From Siphlonurus alternatus (taxonomy: Eukaryota; Arthropoda; Insecta; Ephemeroptera; Siphlonuridae), in the NCBI GenBank assembly GCA_949825025.1, contig OX463778.1, forward strand, positions 41,307,194-41,371,193: DNA of 64,000 bases, read 5' to 3'. The position numbers were made by a program, and so were the translations under genes. The notes under the pieces are model-generated. The model was given only the letters and a program-made list of their open reading frames with translations. It ran no database searches and had not been told where the DNA came from. Of the stretch, positions 22,656 through 34,937 are shown piece by piece (positions within the stretch are counted from its first letter, which is position 1; the number at the start of each line of letters is the position of its first letter).

Positions 22656-25600
22656 ATGCGAGCCGCAAAGCTCGCGAAGGTCAGCAGCAAGGCACGAGTT
22701 TACCTCACAATCTTGGCCACATGCGTCGTCAGTTGTCGGGCCACCAACGAAACCAACAGTGCCGATAATTACGGTAAAAAAAAAGAACAGTAACAATACA
22801 CAACATAATAACACAGGACTCTATCAATAGTGTATAATAGATTTAGCTGCAATTTTAATCTGCACTTACAATTTGTTTGCTTGTTTGTTTTTTCAATGTA
22901 GGAAGAAATTCTGAGAGGAGTTCACATTGCAAGCCAGTTTATTGTTTCTGCTTTTTTTGCATTTATTTTTTCTACATTTAATTACTGTGTATAATCTGCG
23001 TGTATCGTGTACTATTTGTCCATTCATGAGCGCCATAATTCATACGCACTACTTTTAAAAAATACGAGTTACCTAATTAATATGATTTAATTAAAAAAAT
23101 AAATTTTAAGATACAAATATAAAAAAAGTTAACGGAATAAATTAATAATAGTCTTATATATATATATATTTATATTATATTATTATATATTTATATGCAT
23201 ATGGTGAGATGCATGTACATATAGGAGATTAGGAGATTGTGAACATTATTTGTGAAATAAAACATCGGCGATGCAGCACATTTCGTGAGATTACTATCAA
23301 CAATGTAAGAATTATATGCAGCAACACTAATAATTAAAAGAACATGAAGAAGCACACTACGAGTTCTTTAATGGTTTCATGTCAACTATTTTCATCAAGT
23401 AGGCACGCAAATAAGTAAAAGGGTCGTGCTATTTCTTGCTTAATGCATTAATTTTTATTAATTTTGTAGTTTTCAGAGATGAGACTAAAAGGTTTAAAAA
23501 AAAAAAGCTGTAAGTTTTGATGTTTTCCTCAACAATATAATAGAAAATGAAAGTTGATACTTTTTTTTTACTGAAAATTAGAAAGAGCGTCAACAAGTTA
23601 TTTTTTAAAATGTCAGACTGATCATTACCTGCTCATCGTATTTTATATGTGCAGTGAGCCTAATTCGCGACTGGAAGGTACGCGACCGCGTGTCGCTGGA
23701 CTCGTGTTTGCGACAGAAGCTGGAGAACCTGCGTCCGCTACTGTCCACGGGTGAGTGAGCCATTACTTTCCGTCTAAAACGGCTTGACCCCGGTTTTATA
23801 TTGCAGGAGTACCTCAACTGGGTCTGCCGTCCTTCGAACCACTCCGCATCGCCAACATCTCATTGACCCAGGGTGCTGATCTGGCGCTTCTCGACGTACA
23901 GTTCAGTGACCTTGAAGTGCGTGGCTTCTCAAATTACACTATTATGTACAGCAGGTCGGTAGAGCTCATATCATACAGATATATATTTTGGGGCTTGACT
24001 TACTTTTGTACGTCTATGCATGCTTATTCAGAGGTCATTGGCAAAGTTTTAGTTCTATATATTTTAAAGCAACTTCCATTTAAAGTGCGCACCACGAAAA
24101 ATAGACAATAAAGTTTTAATATTTTATAAAACTAGTTAAAATAGTCTTCCCGAAAACCGAACCAACAAATTCTATCTCATATAAGTTTTCCAGAAAAAAT
24201 CAAAAGTCAGAGTGAGTTCAACGTTTAACAGAGTTTCATCAAACTTTAACATGAAACATGAGGCCTCCTTACCTGACAAATATATTAAACCCTTGAATAT
24301 CTCGAAAAAATACTGCACTACAGTATTACAAGTATTACAGTATTATTAGTTTACGTGTGGATTCAATGCGCGCGGCGGACATATTGAAAATAAATATTAA
24401 GGATCTTATGGATGCCGCCATTTAGTCTAGACTGTCTGGAGCTGGCGCCATAGTGTCTACATAATTCTAAGATCTGTTAGTCGTTAGACTGTAGGTGCAT
24501 GATATGAAAAAAATATATTGAGGTATAAAGAAAATATTTTATGAAAAGATCATCTTTATTTTTCAACTAAAATATTAGTTTAAATACAAAATTAATTTAA
24601 TCGTTTTTTGGTTAATAAAGCTCGAGTTTATTATAGACCATTGCTATATTTGTTACACACTATGCAATATTTTTCCCATATATTCGAGGGTATTTCTCAG
24701 ATAACGTGACTAAGGTAAGGTGTGAGATTTTTTTTTTTTTGGTTACATTTATGAAGAACCATTGACAATTCGACTTTTTTCTATCTTTTTCATGATACGC
24801 ATTGTACTTTAATAAATGTTCCATTTCGAATGTATGTACTTATGTACCAATGATCGATAACAATATAATATATGTAAATTTTTATATATTTAAATTTTAA
24901 ATTAAATACGACAAAAAGTTTGAGAGAAATTTCAAAAGAGGTAAAAAAAGAATTAATTCAACACCATGCAATTCATAATTGAAAGATTAACCTTCACCTA
25001 AGAAGATTCACCTTCTTAATTTCTTACACTTAAATTTTTTGTTAATACATAGATCAGATCCAAAGAGGTTTCGATTCAAGATGGGTTTACATTTTCCCTA
25101 CTTGGAGATTAATGGAAAGTACAACATAAGCGGGAACCTCATCTTGTTACCAATTGAAGGAAATGGACCATTTTGTACACAACTGTGTAAGTAAATCTCT
25201 ACAAACATAATTTTGTTCAGTGTGTTTGGCATATAGGAGGAGTATTGTAGATTTAAATGTACTATACCACAATTTTTTCACTGAACTTAGCAAAAACTTG
25301 CGTTAACAATTAACATGATTTCAAAGTCCAAAACATTTTGCCTTACAAGTGGGACAAGAATAATCATATTATAATACCACTTTTTATTGCATGTTTTGGG
25401 TGTTATAGTTAACATAAAAGCCAATCTCTACAACTGGTTGAAAGTTGTGAAGGTACCAGATGAAACAACCACAACGGAAAAACAACATGATGACCGAAAG
25501 AACGAACATCTGAGTCGCTATGTCCCACTAAGATTGAGAAACAGACCAAAAATGAAGAAACAACTAAGACTAGAGAACACATACACAAATTTTAAAACGG

Positions 25601-25772
25601 GAAGATGTAAAGTTAAACTGGGCAGCTCATTTGAAGGAGACCCGTTTTTAGGTACAGTATAACAGATAAAAGTCAACTGCATAGCTTGGAAAATTATATT
25701 AATATGTGGTATGTATACAGACATAAAAATATGTACAGTACTACTGCATATTGAGTACACACACACACATAC

Positions 25773-25831
<59 letters not shown>

Positions 25832-26646
25832 TTTTGCCTTCAATTAAAGGGGTACCAAAGTGAATACTTTTTTTACATATTCGTGCAGCTAAGAATTATT
25901 CTGATATCCCTGTGTCTCAATATTTTCGTGCAATGCCTAGTTATTTTAAAATTAATTATTTAATCTGAAAAGTGAGTTCTATGGCCGTTGGTTGATTCAA
26001 GTCGGTGCGCGCCCGCAGCAGCCACTGATTCGACGAGAATTTCCCGCGAATCATGAGAACCACCTCCCGCCCCTTTCTTGTCGTATCACCGGCCGCTGCG
26101 GACGCGCATCGGCTTGAATCAATCAACGGCCATAGAACTCATTTTTCAAACTAAATAATTAATTGTAAAATAACTAGGCATTGTACGAAAATATTGAGCT
26201 ACAGGGATGTTAGAATAATTCTTAGCTTCCCGAAAATGTAAAAAAAGTATTCACTTTGGTACCCCTTTAAAGAAAATTTATAACAGTTTAAAGTAGCTGG
26301 ACTGATCTATTATTAATTATTCGAGCAGAAAATTGTTAAGACCTTTATGCTAATAATACTGTAATTACTTATCGTAATGTTCTTATTACCTAATGTCACT
26401 GAAAAATAATCATATTCTTTTTCGGTTTTAGGTGAGACACTAACTTCGTTTCTAAATGACAACTCTCAAGCCATACTAAAGGAAATCAGACCTCAGTTTA
26501 CTGAGAAAATCAATATGATATCCGAATCTGTATTTGGGGATGCAATCAATTATCTCCCATTTGCTGACTGGCTTTCTGCTGTCAAGTACAAGGATGTGTC
26601 TTCAGAAGAGTTAATTGATGTAAATGTAACGTCTCTTGAGGGATGA
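22656..26646 (+). CDS. Secreted juvenile-hormone-binding / takeout-domain protein (317 aa)
   Basis: Six exons join in frame: 22656-22773, 23655-23750, 23807-23954, 25053-25186, 25409-25651 and 26432-26646 (TGA), 954 nt. The start opens a basic-then-hydrophobic leader (residues 1-29, core YLTILATCVVSC) consistent with a signal peptide. The mature part follows the takeout/JHBP pattern: CLRQKLENLRPLLSTGVPQLGLPSFEPLRI, then LTQGADLALLDVQFSDL and VRGFSNYTI (residues 57-120), then FKMGLHFPYLEINGKYNISGNLILLPIEGNG, then a C-terminal helical part with GETLTSFLNDN and LPFADWL. The family forms an elongated hydrophobic pocket that carries juvenile hormone or other lipophilic ligands in haemolymph or sensory lymph. 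Two oddities: the usual first N-terminal cysteine is Arg49 here (partner Cys57 is kept), and about 35 extra, very basic, Thr/Lys/Arg-rich residues (about 181-215) interrupt the beta region. It is longer than the usual roughly 240-250 aa. The ligand is unknown. Confidence 0.87.
25779..25826. repeat. (AT)n microsatellite in the last JHBP-gene intron
   Basis: Alternating AT tract preceded by CA/TA units, directly visible about 20 bases before a TTAA-flanked palindromic element. Confidence 0.9.
25848..26266. mobile_element. TTAA-flanked palindromic MITE (AGGGGTACCAAAGTG ends), in a JHBP-gene intron
   Basis: The arms pair over about 180 bases each: AGGGGTACCAAAGTGAATAC at the left and its complement at the right. 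They surround a GC-rich core containing GGCCGTTGGTTGATTCAAG and its inverse. TTAA lies on both sides (25844-25847 and 26267-26270). TTAA duplication is the mark of piggyBac and Kolobok transposons; no transposase is present, so this is a non-autonomous copy. Confidence 0.82.
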
Positions 26647-26810
26647 AGTACATCCAATACATTAAATCCTCATAAGGCAGAAAATGCCAGAAAATAAAAT
26701 ATTAGCACAGAATTTATAAAAGCCTGCAGCTTCAGTGGTTTTATATTTCATCATCCAAGTAAATTATGTATTTTTTTAAATCGTTCATACTAATTTATTA
26801 CACGCTAGTA

Positions 26811-26816
26811 AATAAA
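26811..26816 (+). promoter_or_regulatory. Candidate polyadenylation signal of the JHBP-domain gene
   Basis: AATAAA about 165 bases after the stop codon. A variant AAAATAAAAT lies nearer, at about 26693. Either could serve. Confidence 0.4.
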
Positions 26817-27006
26817 GAATTTCACTAAATATAAGACTTAATTTTCATATATGTAGATCATAACGGGATAATTAAGCCAGCAGCATTATTACCTTGGTGG
26901 CCATTGACGTCCGAGTTAATTTTTTCCTGCTTTTTAGTGAGATGTCATTTTTAATTTACAGTATTTAGTAAACACAGAGATAGTGTACAGAGAGATGTCA
27001 TTTTAA

Positions 27007-27658
27007 AGGGGTAGGGTCAAGAAAATATTTAAGATTAGCAAATTATACTGAATCTGGATCTGCAATCCGTTTTTCTCTACAACATTTCGTTGCCAAGTTA
27101 CAAATTTAACAGTTATTGCAATCAGACCAGAGATGACATCTGAAAAACCTCTACATTCTGACCGTAAGGGACAACAATGAGTTGAGTAGAAATAGAAGAA
27201 AGTAGCTATCCATTGTTACTCGAGTCTCCAACCATTTCCACATACAAAGCGGTGCCATGCATTGCAGCGAGTAAAAATGTGGACAGGCGCGGTTCCAGGG
27301 GGGTAGAGGGGGGGGGGGCGGCGAAATTTCGGATTTAACATGGGCAATATACCGTACATAGACATTTCCTCCACTCCAATTTTTTTTTAACACTGGCCTT
27401 ATGAAGAGCTCCCCCCCCCCCAATTTTTTTCTGGATCCGCACCTGACAGTGGATATTATAGCCACCTCTTTCCCTTTCTACTCTACTCACTGTTGTCCCT
27501 TACATATAAGATGGGGAGGTTTTCACACAATGTTTCTGGTCAGATTGCAATGACCGCCAAATTTGTAACTTGGTAACGGAACGTCATAGAGAAAAATAGA
27601 TTGCAGATCCAGATTTAGTACCTTTGCTGATCTTGAATAATTTCTTGACCCTACTTCT
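27007..27658. mobile_element. TTAA-flanked inverted-repeat element carrying a nested hAT-like MITE
   Basis: Left end AGGGGTAGGGTCAAG and right end CTTGACCCTACTTCT, each bordered by TTAA (27003-27006 and 27659-27662). Subterminal parts also pair, including GGATCTGCAATC and GATTGCAGATCC. The centre is interrupted by the CAGGCGCGG element at 27284-27445. A truncated relative of the left arm lies at about 59833-59945 next to another TTAA-family remnant. Confidence 0.78.
27284..27445. mobile_element. hAT-like MITE with CAGGCGCGG ends, copy 2 (nested)
   Basis: Begins CAGGCGCGGTTCC and ends GGATCCGCACCTG, with G-run and C-run tracts. Its flanking octamers AATGTGGA and ACAGTGGA agree at six of eight positions, consistent with a decayed 8-bp duplication. 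It contains TTTAACATGGGCAATAT, shared with the copy at 60424-60636. Confidence 0.75.
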
Positions 27659-28046
27659 TTAAGCACTGAGACGTACTAGACCTTATGTACCGAGAACATG
27701 ATGCTAATGGTTTGCCCTGACAACCAGACTTTGACCAAGATATAAATGAATTTTCACAGACTGGGCTGGTTTTTTATTTTAAACTCATTCACTAAGTTTA
27801 CAGGACAGTGTTTAATACCATACATACTGTACCGGTCTGTATTCGTTGATGACGGATGATGATGATGTTATTCTTACAGGTATAAAATGCATATGTGCTG
27901 TATTATTGTAAAGGGATGAGAGAGTTAGTATTGCCATTTAGGTTGTCGTATGAAATAATAGAATGGACGTCCTAATAGAATACATACAAAGAAATACTTG
28001 GTGTACTGCTGAGAGGGTAAGAGCCAAGAAAAATGGGAACAAAAAT
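27659..28046. other. Intergenic DNA between two mobile elements
   Basis: No coding exon or repeat structure was recognised between the TTAA-flanked element and the giant foldback element. The final nine bases, AACAAAAAT (28038-28046), are the left copy of the foldback element's target duplication. Confidence 0.6.
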
Positions 28047-28504
28047 GGACGTTGCTAGGGACAAGGGAGCCTTGTCCCGAATCGGGACAAGGCAGTGTTC
28101 AGCGCATGCGCACTACGCTACTCTAACTGGCGGCATATTATGCAGTTTTATGCTGCCTTGTCCCGAAGAAAAAGACTCGGGACACGGCACTTTCATATAC
28201 AAGCGCCATATATCATATATTTAATGTTAATTATATGCTACAGCAGCGCAACATGTTAACTGCCGGCGCATGGAACAATCGACCGAATTAAGTTAAGATC
28301 ATATATACTGGAATTAAAATATAAAACTTCAATAAACACTTCAAAGTATATAATCAATAATGATATTATAAAAATTATTATTTTATTATAATGACGAGTT
28401 ATATATATATTAATTTTATATACATAAAATATATATAACAAATTAATTTAATATATTTAATGATGAATTCATCGTGGAATTTTCGACCGCATATATATTT
28501 ATAT

Positions 28505-28544
<40 letters not shown>

Positions 28545-28638
28545 ACTATTTATTATATTTTTATATATATATATGTGTGTATTGAATATATTTTGTTAAT
28601 TTTGGAATTTTAATCATCAATCATATATATATACATAC

Positions 28639-28744
<106 letters not shown>

Positions 28745-29149
28745 TGATTGAAGATTTTTTATAATATATAATTAATTATATATATAACATAATATTATAT
28801 ATATACTAATTAATTATTTTTATTTTATTTATTCACATTAAATATTGTCGCGTCTACACGTGGTATAGAGCGTATAGTATATTATATACACGTCCTGAGT
28901 TGCATGAGCGCTGTGGACCCGCATGCACTCGTTGTTGGCCAGCCCAACTCAAGACGTATAATATATTATATATATACGCTCGAATCTACCCTAGACGCGA
29001 TCCATAATATTAAATTAATTCATATTGTTGACATCATATAGTAACTGCATGCACGCCTTCATGCAGTACAATATCTTGTCTCGATTGCAGACAGCATCAG
29101 CCTTAAATTATAAAGCTATTTAATTCAACGTTAAATCGTATATGTTATA

Positions 29150-30010
29150 GGACTCCCGTGTCCCGAGTGGAGACACGGCAGTATTTTTATATAGTGATTT
29201 TCAATTTAATAAATTCTATTTTGACTGCCTTGTCTCGATTGCAGACACGGCAGTCTAAAATAAAGCTATTTCAACGTTAAATAGTGTATGTTATAGAACT
29301 CCCGTGTCTCGAGTGGAGACACGGCAGTTTTTTATATAGTGATTTTCAATTTAATAAATTCTATTTTGACTGCCTTGTCTCGATTGCAGACACGGCAGTC
29401 TAAAATAAAGCTATTTCAACGTTAAAACGTATATGTTATAGGACTCCCGTGTCCCGAGTGGAGACACGGCAGTTTTTTTATATATAGTGATTTTCAATTT
29501 AATAAATTCTATTTTGACTGCCTTGTCTCGATTGCAGACACGGCAGTCTAAAATAAAGCTATTTCAACGTTAAATCGTATATATGTTATAGGACGTACTC
29601 CCGTGTCCCGAGTAGAGACACGGCAGTTTTTCTATATGGTAAATTTAAATTTAATAAGTTCTATTTTGACTGCCTTGTCTCGATTGCAGACACGGCAGTC
29701 TAAAATAAAGCTTTTTTAACGTTAAATCGTATATTTTATAGGACTCCCGTGTCCCGAGTGGAGACACGGCAGTTTTTTTATATGGTAAATTTAAATTTAA
29801 CAAGTTCTATTTTGACCGCCTTGTCTCGATTGCAGACACGGCAGTCTAAAATAAAGCTTTTTTAACGTTAAATCGTATATTTTATAGGACTCCCGTGTCC
29901 CGAGTGGAGACACGGCAGTTTTTTTATATGGTAAATTTAAATTTAACAAGTTCTATTTTGACCGCCTTGTCTCGATTGCAGACCCGGCAGTCTAAAATAA
30001 AGTTTTTTAA
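29150..30010. repeat. Left tandem array of hairpin-forming units (about 146 bp, 6 units)
   Basis: Each unit contains two hairpin motifs. One is CCGTGTCCCGAGTGGAGACACGG (positions 29159-29181 in the first unit); the other is a 13-bp inverted repeat around TCTCGATTGCAGA that reads GACTGCC at one side and GGCAGTC at the other. The CCCGTGTC landmark recurs near 29157, 29303, 29445, 29590, 29743 and 29890. Units differ by a few bases and short indels. Confidence 0.88.
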
Positions 30011-30574
30011 CGTTAAATATATTTATATTATATATATCGTATATATGCCATATGCCATATATATATGTTAACATTATAATACAGTTATATATATATTAAC
30101 AGAACTCCCGTATAAATATTATATATTTATAATATTTTAGTGCAAAACTGTGTAGCAAATTTTCAAAATGTAATTTCCTTTGGAAAAGTGTTTTGAGAGA
30201 AATAATATTTCGGTTGAAAGTATACATGATACAAAAAAATAAATAAAAACAAATTCAATTTTAGTTTAAAATGTTTAAGGTAGAGATAACGCCGATCAGC
30301 TGTTTGACGTAGGTTCTTTTGATTAACATGTAAATTCACAAAAATTCTGAAATTTTTTTAGAGGCAGATATTTATAGTGCCTAAAAGTCATAGAAAACAA
30401 TTGAAAACAATTTAACGAGCCGATTTTTTTTTAATTAATTTTTTTAATTTTCAGCATAGGGCTTTCCCATGGAGAGACAAACTAAAAAATTAATATAAAA
30501 AATCGGCTCGTTAACTTGTTTTGAAACTTTTTCTAAATAGTCAAAATAGAATTTATTAAATCTAAAATCAGCAT

Positions 30575-31960
30575 ATAAAAAAACTGCCGTGTCTCCACTC
30601 GGGACACGGGAGTCCTATAACATATACGATTTAACGTTAAAAAAGCTTTATTTTAGACTGCCGTGTCTGCAATCGAGACAAGGCAGTCAAAATAGAACTT
30701 ACTAAATGTAAAATCACCATATAAAAAAACTGCCGTGTCTCCACTCGGGACACGGGAGTCCTATAACATACACGATTTAACGTTAAAAAAGCTTTATTTT
30801 AGACTGCCGTGTCTGCAATCGAGACAAGGCAGTCAAAATAGAACTTATTAAATTTAAATTTACCATATAAAAAAACTGCCGTGTCTCCACTCGGGACACG
30901 GGAGTCCTATGACATATACGATTTAACGTTAAAAAAGCTTTATTTTAGACTGCCGTGTCTGCAATCGAGACAAGGGAGTCAAAATAGAATTTATTAAATT
31001 GAAAATCAGCATATAAAAAAACTGCCGTGTCTCCACTCGGGACACGGGAGTCCTATAACATATACGATTTAACGTTAAAAAAAGCTTTATTTTAGACAGC
31101 CGTGTCTGCAATCAAGACAAGGCGGGAGTCAAAATAGAATTTATTAAATGTAAATTACCATATAAAAAAACTGCCGTGTCTCCACTCGGGACACGGGAGT
31201 CCTATAACATATACGATTTAACGTTAAAACAGCTTTATTTTAGACTGCCGTGTCTGCAATCGAGACAAGGGAGTCAAAATAGAATTTATTAAATCTAAAA
31301 TCAGCATATAAAAAAACTGCCGTGTCTCCACTCGGGACACGGGAGTCCTATAACATATACGATTTAACGTTAAAAAAGCTTTATTTTAGACTGCCGTGTC
31401 TGCAATCGAGACAAGGCAGTCAAAATAGAACTTACTAAATGTAAAATCACCATATAAAAAAACTGCCGTGTCTCCACTCGGGACACGGGAGTCCTATAAC
31501 ATATACGATTTAACGTTAAAAAAAGTTTTATTTTAGACTGCCGTGTCTGCAATCGAGACAAGGCAGTCAAAATAGAACTTACTAAATGTAAAATCACCAT
31601 ATAAAAAAACTGCCGTGTCTCCACTCGGGACACGGGAGTCCTATAACATATACGTTTTAACGTTGAAATAGCTTTATTTTAGACTGCCGTGTCTGCAATC
31701 GAGACAAGGCAGTCAAAATAGAATTTATTAAATTGAAAATCACTATATAAAAAACTGCCGTGTCTCCACTCGAGACACGGGAGTTCTATAACATACACTA
31801 TTTAACGTTGAAATAGCTTTATTTTAGACTGCCGTGTCTGCAATCGAGACAAGGCAGTCAAAATAGAATTTATTAAATTGAAAATCACTATATAAAAATA
31901 CTGCCGTGTCTCCACTCGGGACACGGGAGTCCTATAACATATACGATTTAACGTTGAATT
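30575..31960. repeat. Right tandem array of the same units, inverted (10 units)
   Basis: Reverse-complement copies of the left-array unit. The landmark CTGCCGTGTCTCCACTCGGG recurs about every 144-151 bases from about 30581 to 31902. The inverted reading frames at 30929-31111 and 31370-31633 are translations of these repeats, not genes. Confidence 0.88.
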
Positions 31961-32337
31961 AAATAGCTTTATAATTTAAGGCTGATGCTGTCTGCAATCG
32001 AGACAAGATATTGTACTGCATGAAGGCGTGCATGCAGTTACTATATGATGTCAACAATATGAATTAATTTAATATTATGGATCGCGTCTAGGGTAGATTC
32101 GAGCGTATATATATAATATATTATACGTCTTGAGTTGGGCTGGCCAACAACGAGTGCATGCGGGTCCACAGCGCTCATGCAACTCAGGACGTGTATATAA
32201 TATACTATACGCTCTATACCACGTGTAGACGCGACAATATTTAATGTGAATAAATAAAATAAAAATAATTAATTAGTATATATATAATATTATGTTATAT
32301 ATATAATTAATTATATATTATAAAAAATCTTCAATCA

Positions 32338-32381
<44 letters not shown>

Positions 32382-32471
32382 ATATATATATATGATTGAT
32401 GATTAAAATTCCAAAATTAACAAAATATATTCAATACACACATATATATATATAAAAATATAATAAATAGT

Positions 32472-32507
<36 letters not shown>

Positions 32508-32974
32508 ATATAAATATATATGCGGTCGAAAATTCCACGATGAATTCATCATTAAATATATTAAATTAATTTGTTATATATATTTTATGTATATAAAATT
32601 AATATATATATAACTCGTCATTATAATAAAATAATAATTTTTATAATATCATTATTGATTATATACTTTGAAGTGTTTATTGAAGTTTTATATTTTAATT
32701 CCAGTATATATGATCTTAACTTAATTCGGTCGATTGTTCCATGCGCCGGCAGTTAACATGTTGCGCTGCTGTAGCATATAATTAACATTACATATATGAT
32801 ATATGGCGCTTGTATATGAAAGTGCCGTGTCCCGAGTCTTTTTCTTCGGGACAAGGCAGCATAAAACTGCATAATATGCCGCCAGTTAGAGTAGCGTAGT
32901 GCGCATGCGCTGAACACTGCCTTGTCCCGATTCGGGACAAGGCTCCCTTGTCCCTAGCAACGTCCAACAAAAAT

Positions 32975-34303
32975 CCCATTGGGTGAGGCATCTGTTTATG
33001 ATATATCTTAGCTAGGTTGTATGTACATACGTACGTACTGTATATATGCAATGCATCCAGTATGTATATCTGCATATTGTATCATACATACAGTATGCAT
33101 CAGTGTATGTTATATGATATACATACCTACCATGGTGCACTACAGTATACATACCAGTATGGGCAGTATGATGTGTATGATACATAAATAATTATGAATA
33201 ATACATTAGCAAAGCAATAATTATACAGTATATAGTGTATGTATGCATAATTATATTAATTATTATAATATAATGACCATGCATCATGGTTTGGTCAGTA
33301 TGGTGAAGTAACTTTCTTAGTCTTATGATATATGTACGGACATTATATGTATATGTATCATACTGTATGCATAAATACAGTGTATACATACTGTTTGCTT
33401 GCAATATTGGCCATTAAAATGTAATTTTTATTCTAGCTTAAAGTATTATGTTTAATACTGAAGTATTTACTTACAAATTCTCTCCTTGAAATCTGTAAAA
33501 AAACAGCAAATTTCACTTATTTTGACAGATTTTTTAAGATCAGTCAGATCAGATGAATCAGCTGCGATGCTGCGATGGCGAGTATGGCGACGCAATTTAT
33601 CGATTTTTTTTTTATCCCCCGTACTTCAATTGTTTTAGCGTACAGTTCAAAATCAAGGAGTAATCTTGGTTCAAAATGTTCAAATGTATAAAAATAAAAA
33701 AGTCAGGGTCTCGATCTGAAAAAAAGGTAACAGCTAGAGACGGCCGTGCATGCGGTCTCTCTGAAATAGTAATTCAGTTTCTGAAAGAAAAATGCAGCGC
33801 TAATGCACTATCAGATGCAGAAAATTCTACGCATATGAAAACCGCTTGAATCTGTTATTTGATGACAGATAATTTTATTAATTATTATATTATTTTATAT
33901 AAAATATATATTATAATTAATTATATAGAGTCGCGCGGCGCGCGGGCGAAATTTAGACACTTTTAGACTTAATTGTATGTTAATTATAATACGTAATGTA
34001 GGCACTCGAATTATTATTAATAGTTTAATTAATTAAGATATATATATATATATTTAATTATATATAAGCAGGCTATTAATATATATGTTTGCAGCATGCA
34101 AACATAATATAATGATATTTATAATATAATATATATACATGCAGGCTCGGACCAAGGTCCCTTCTTGCATGGGGCTCGGACTGGGAATTATGATGTTTAA
34201 GCAAAATTAATTAATACATTAACAAGTTTGACACCATCTAAAACGATTTATTCATCACCTAGCTGTTTTTGCTGACATATATATTATTATATATTGTACT
34301 TAA
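32975..34303. other. Intergenic DNA, TATGCATAC-rich
   Basis: About 33000-33420 is dense in short words such as TATGTATAC, CAGTATGCAT and CATACTGTAT, probably an old degenerate simple repeat. A similar patch lies at 43530-43790. One 57-codon frame at 33676-33849 has less biased composition but no recognised similarity. Nothing else is supported. Confidence 0.5.
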
Positions 34304-34906
34304 AGTATAGAGTGAGCGATTTCATTTTTTTGGAATATTTTATTTTCTAAAAATAGTTTAACCTGCCTTTCTCTATTGAGAAATGAAAACCAAAAAATTT
34401 CATCTCAAATAGCTTTCACCACAAAAAATTCCCAAAGTTGCATGGTGTTTAAATTCGGAGGCCTTTAACATGCATCATATCCTTATGGAACAGAAAACAG
34501 CTTTTTACTCCAACTTTATCTGAACTATGGTACTAATTAAAAAATACGTACGTTATCTATATGATGAATTCTTTAATGGATTTTCAAATAAAAAAAAAAA
34601 AAAATTACAGAGCCGTTTTTCCGGAAAAAATATTGAAATTTTTGAGGGTTTAAGGTGGAGTCACATGGCGATTTTTACCATGCGACGCGAATAATGCGCA
34701 CTTGCTGTAACATCCATTGGCGGCCATATTGGGCGATTAAAAGAAAAAGAGCATCGTAATTAACGCGATTACCTGCGAATTCGCCGCCGCATAGGATTTC
34801 ACTCACAGCTTTTAAGTTAAAATCGCGCCGCGTCGCCGTTGCCGCCCATGAAAATCCACCTTAATTCCCATAAGGATTTTCAAGATTTTTGTTCAAACGG
34901 CTCCGT

Positions 34907-34937
<31 letters not shown>

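Noticed and set aside
22439..22768. 109-aa plus-strand frame overlapping the first JHBP exon
   Set aside because: It is out of frame with the next exons. The overlapping frame starting at 22656 has a signal-peptide-like leader and splices in phase to the takeout domain.
27151..27465. 104-aa minus-strand frame with a Pro run
   Set aside because: It crosses the nested hAT-like MITE at 27284-27445; the proline run comes from its C/G homopolymer tracts.
29150..31960. CRISPR-like array or satellite DNA
   Set aside because: The units are regular but lie inside inverted arms of a bounded element with a target duplication, and there are no unique spacers between short repeats. A eukaryotic foldback transposon explains the structure.
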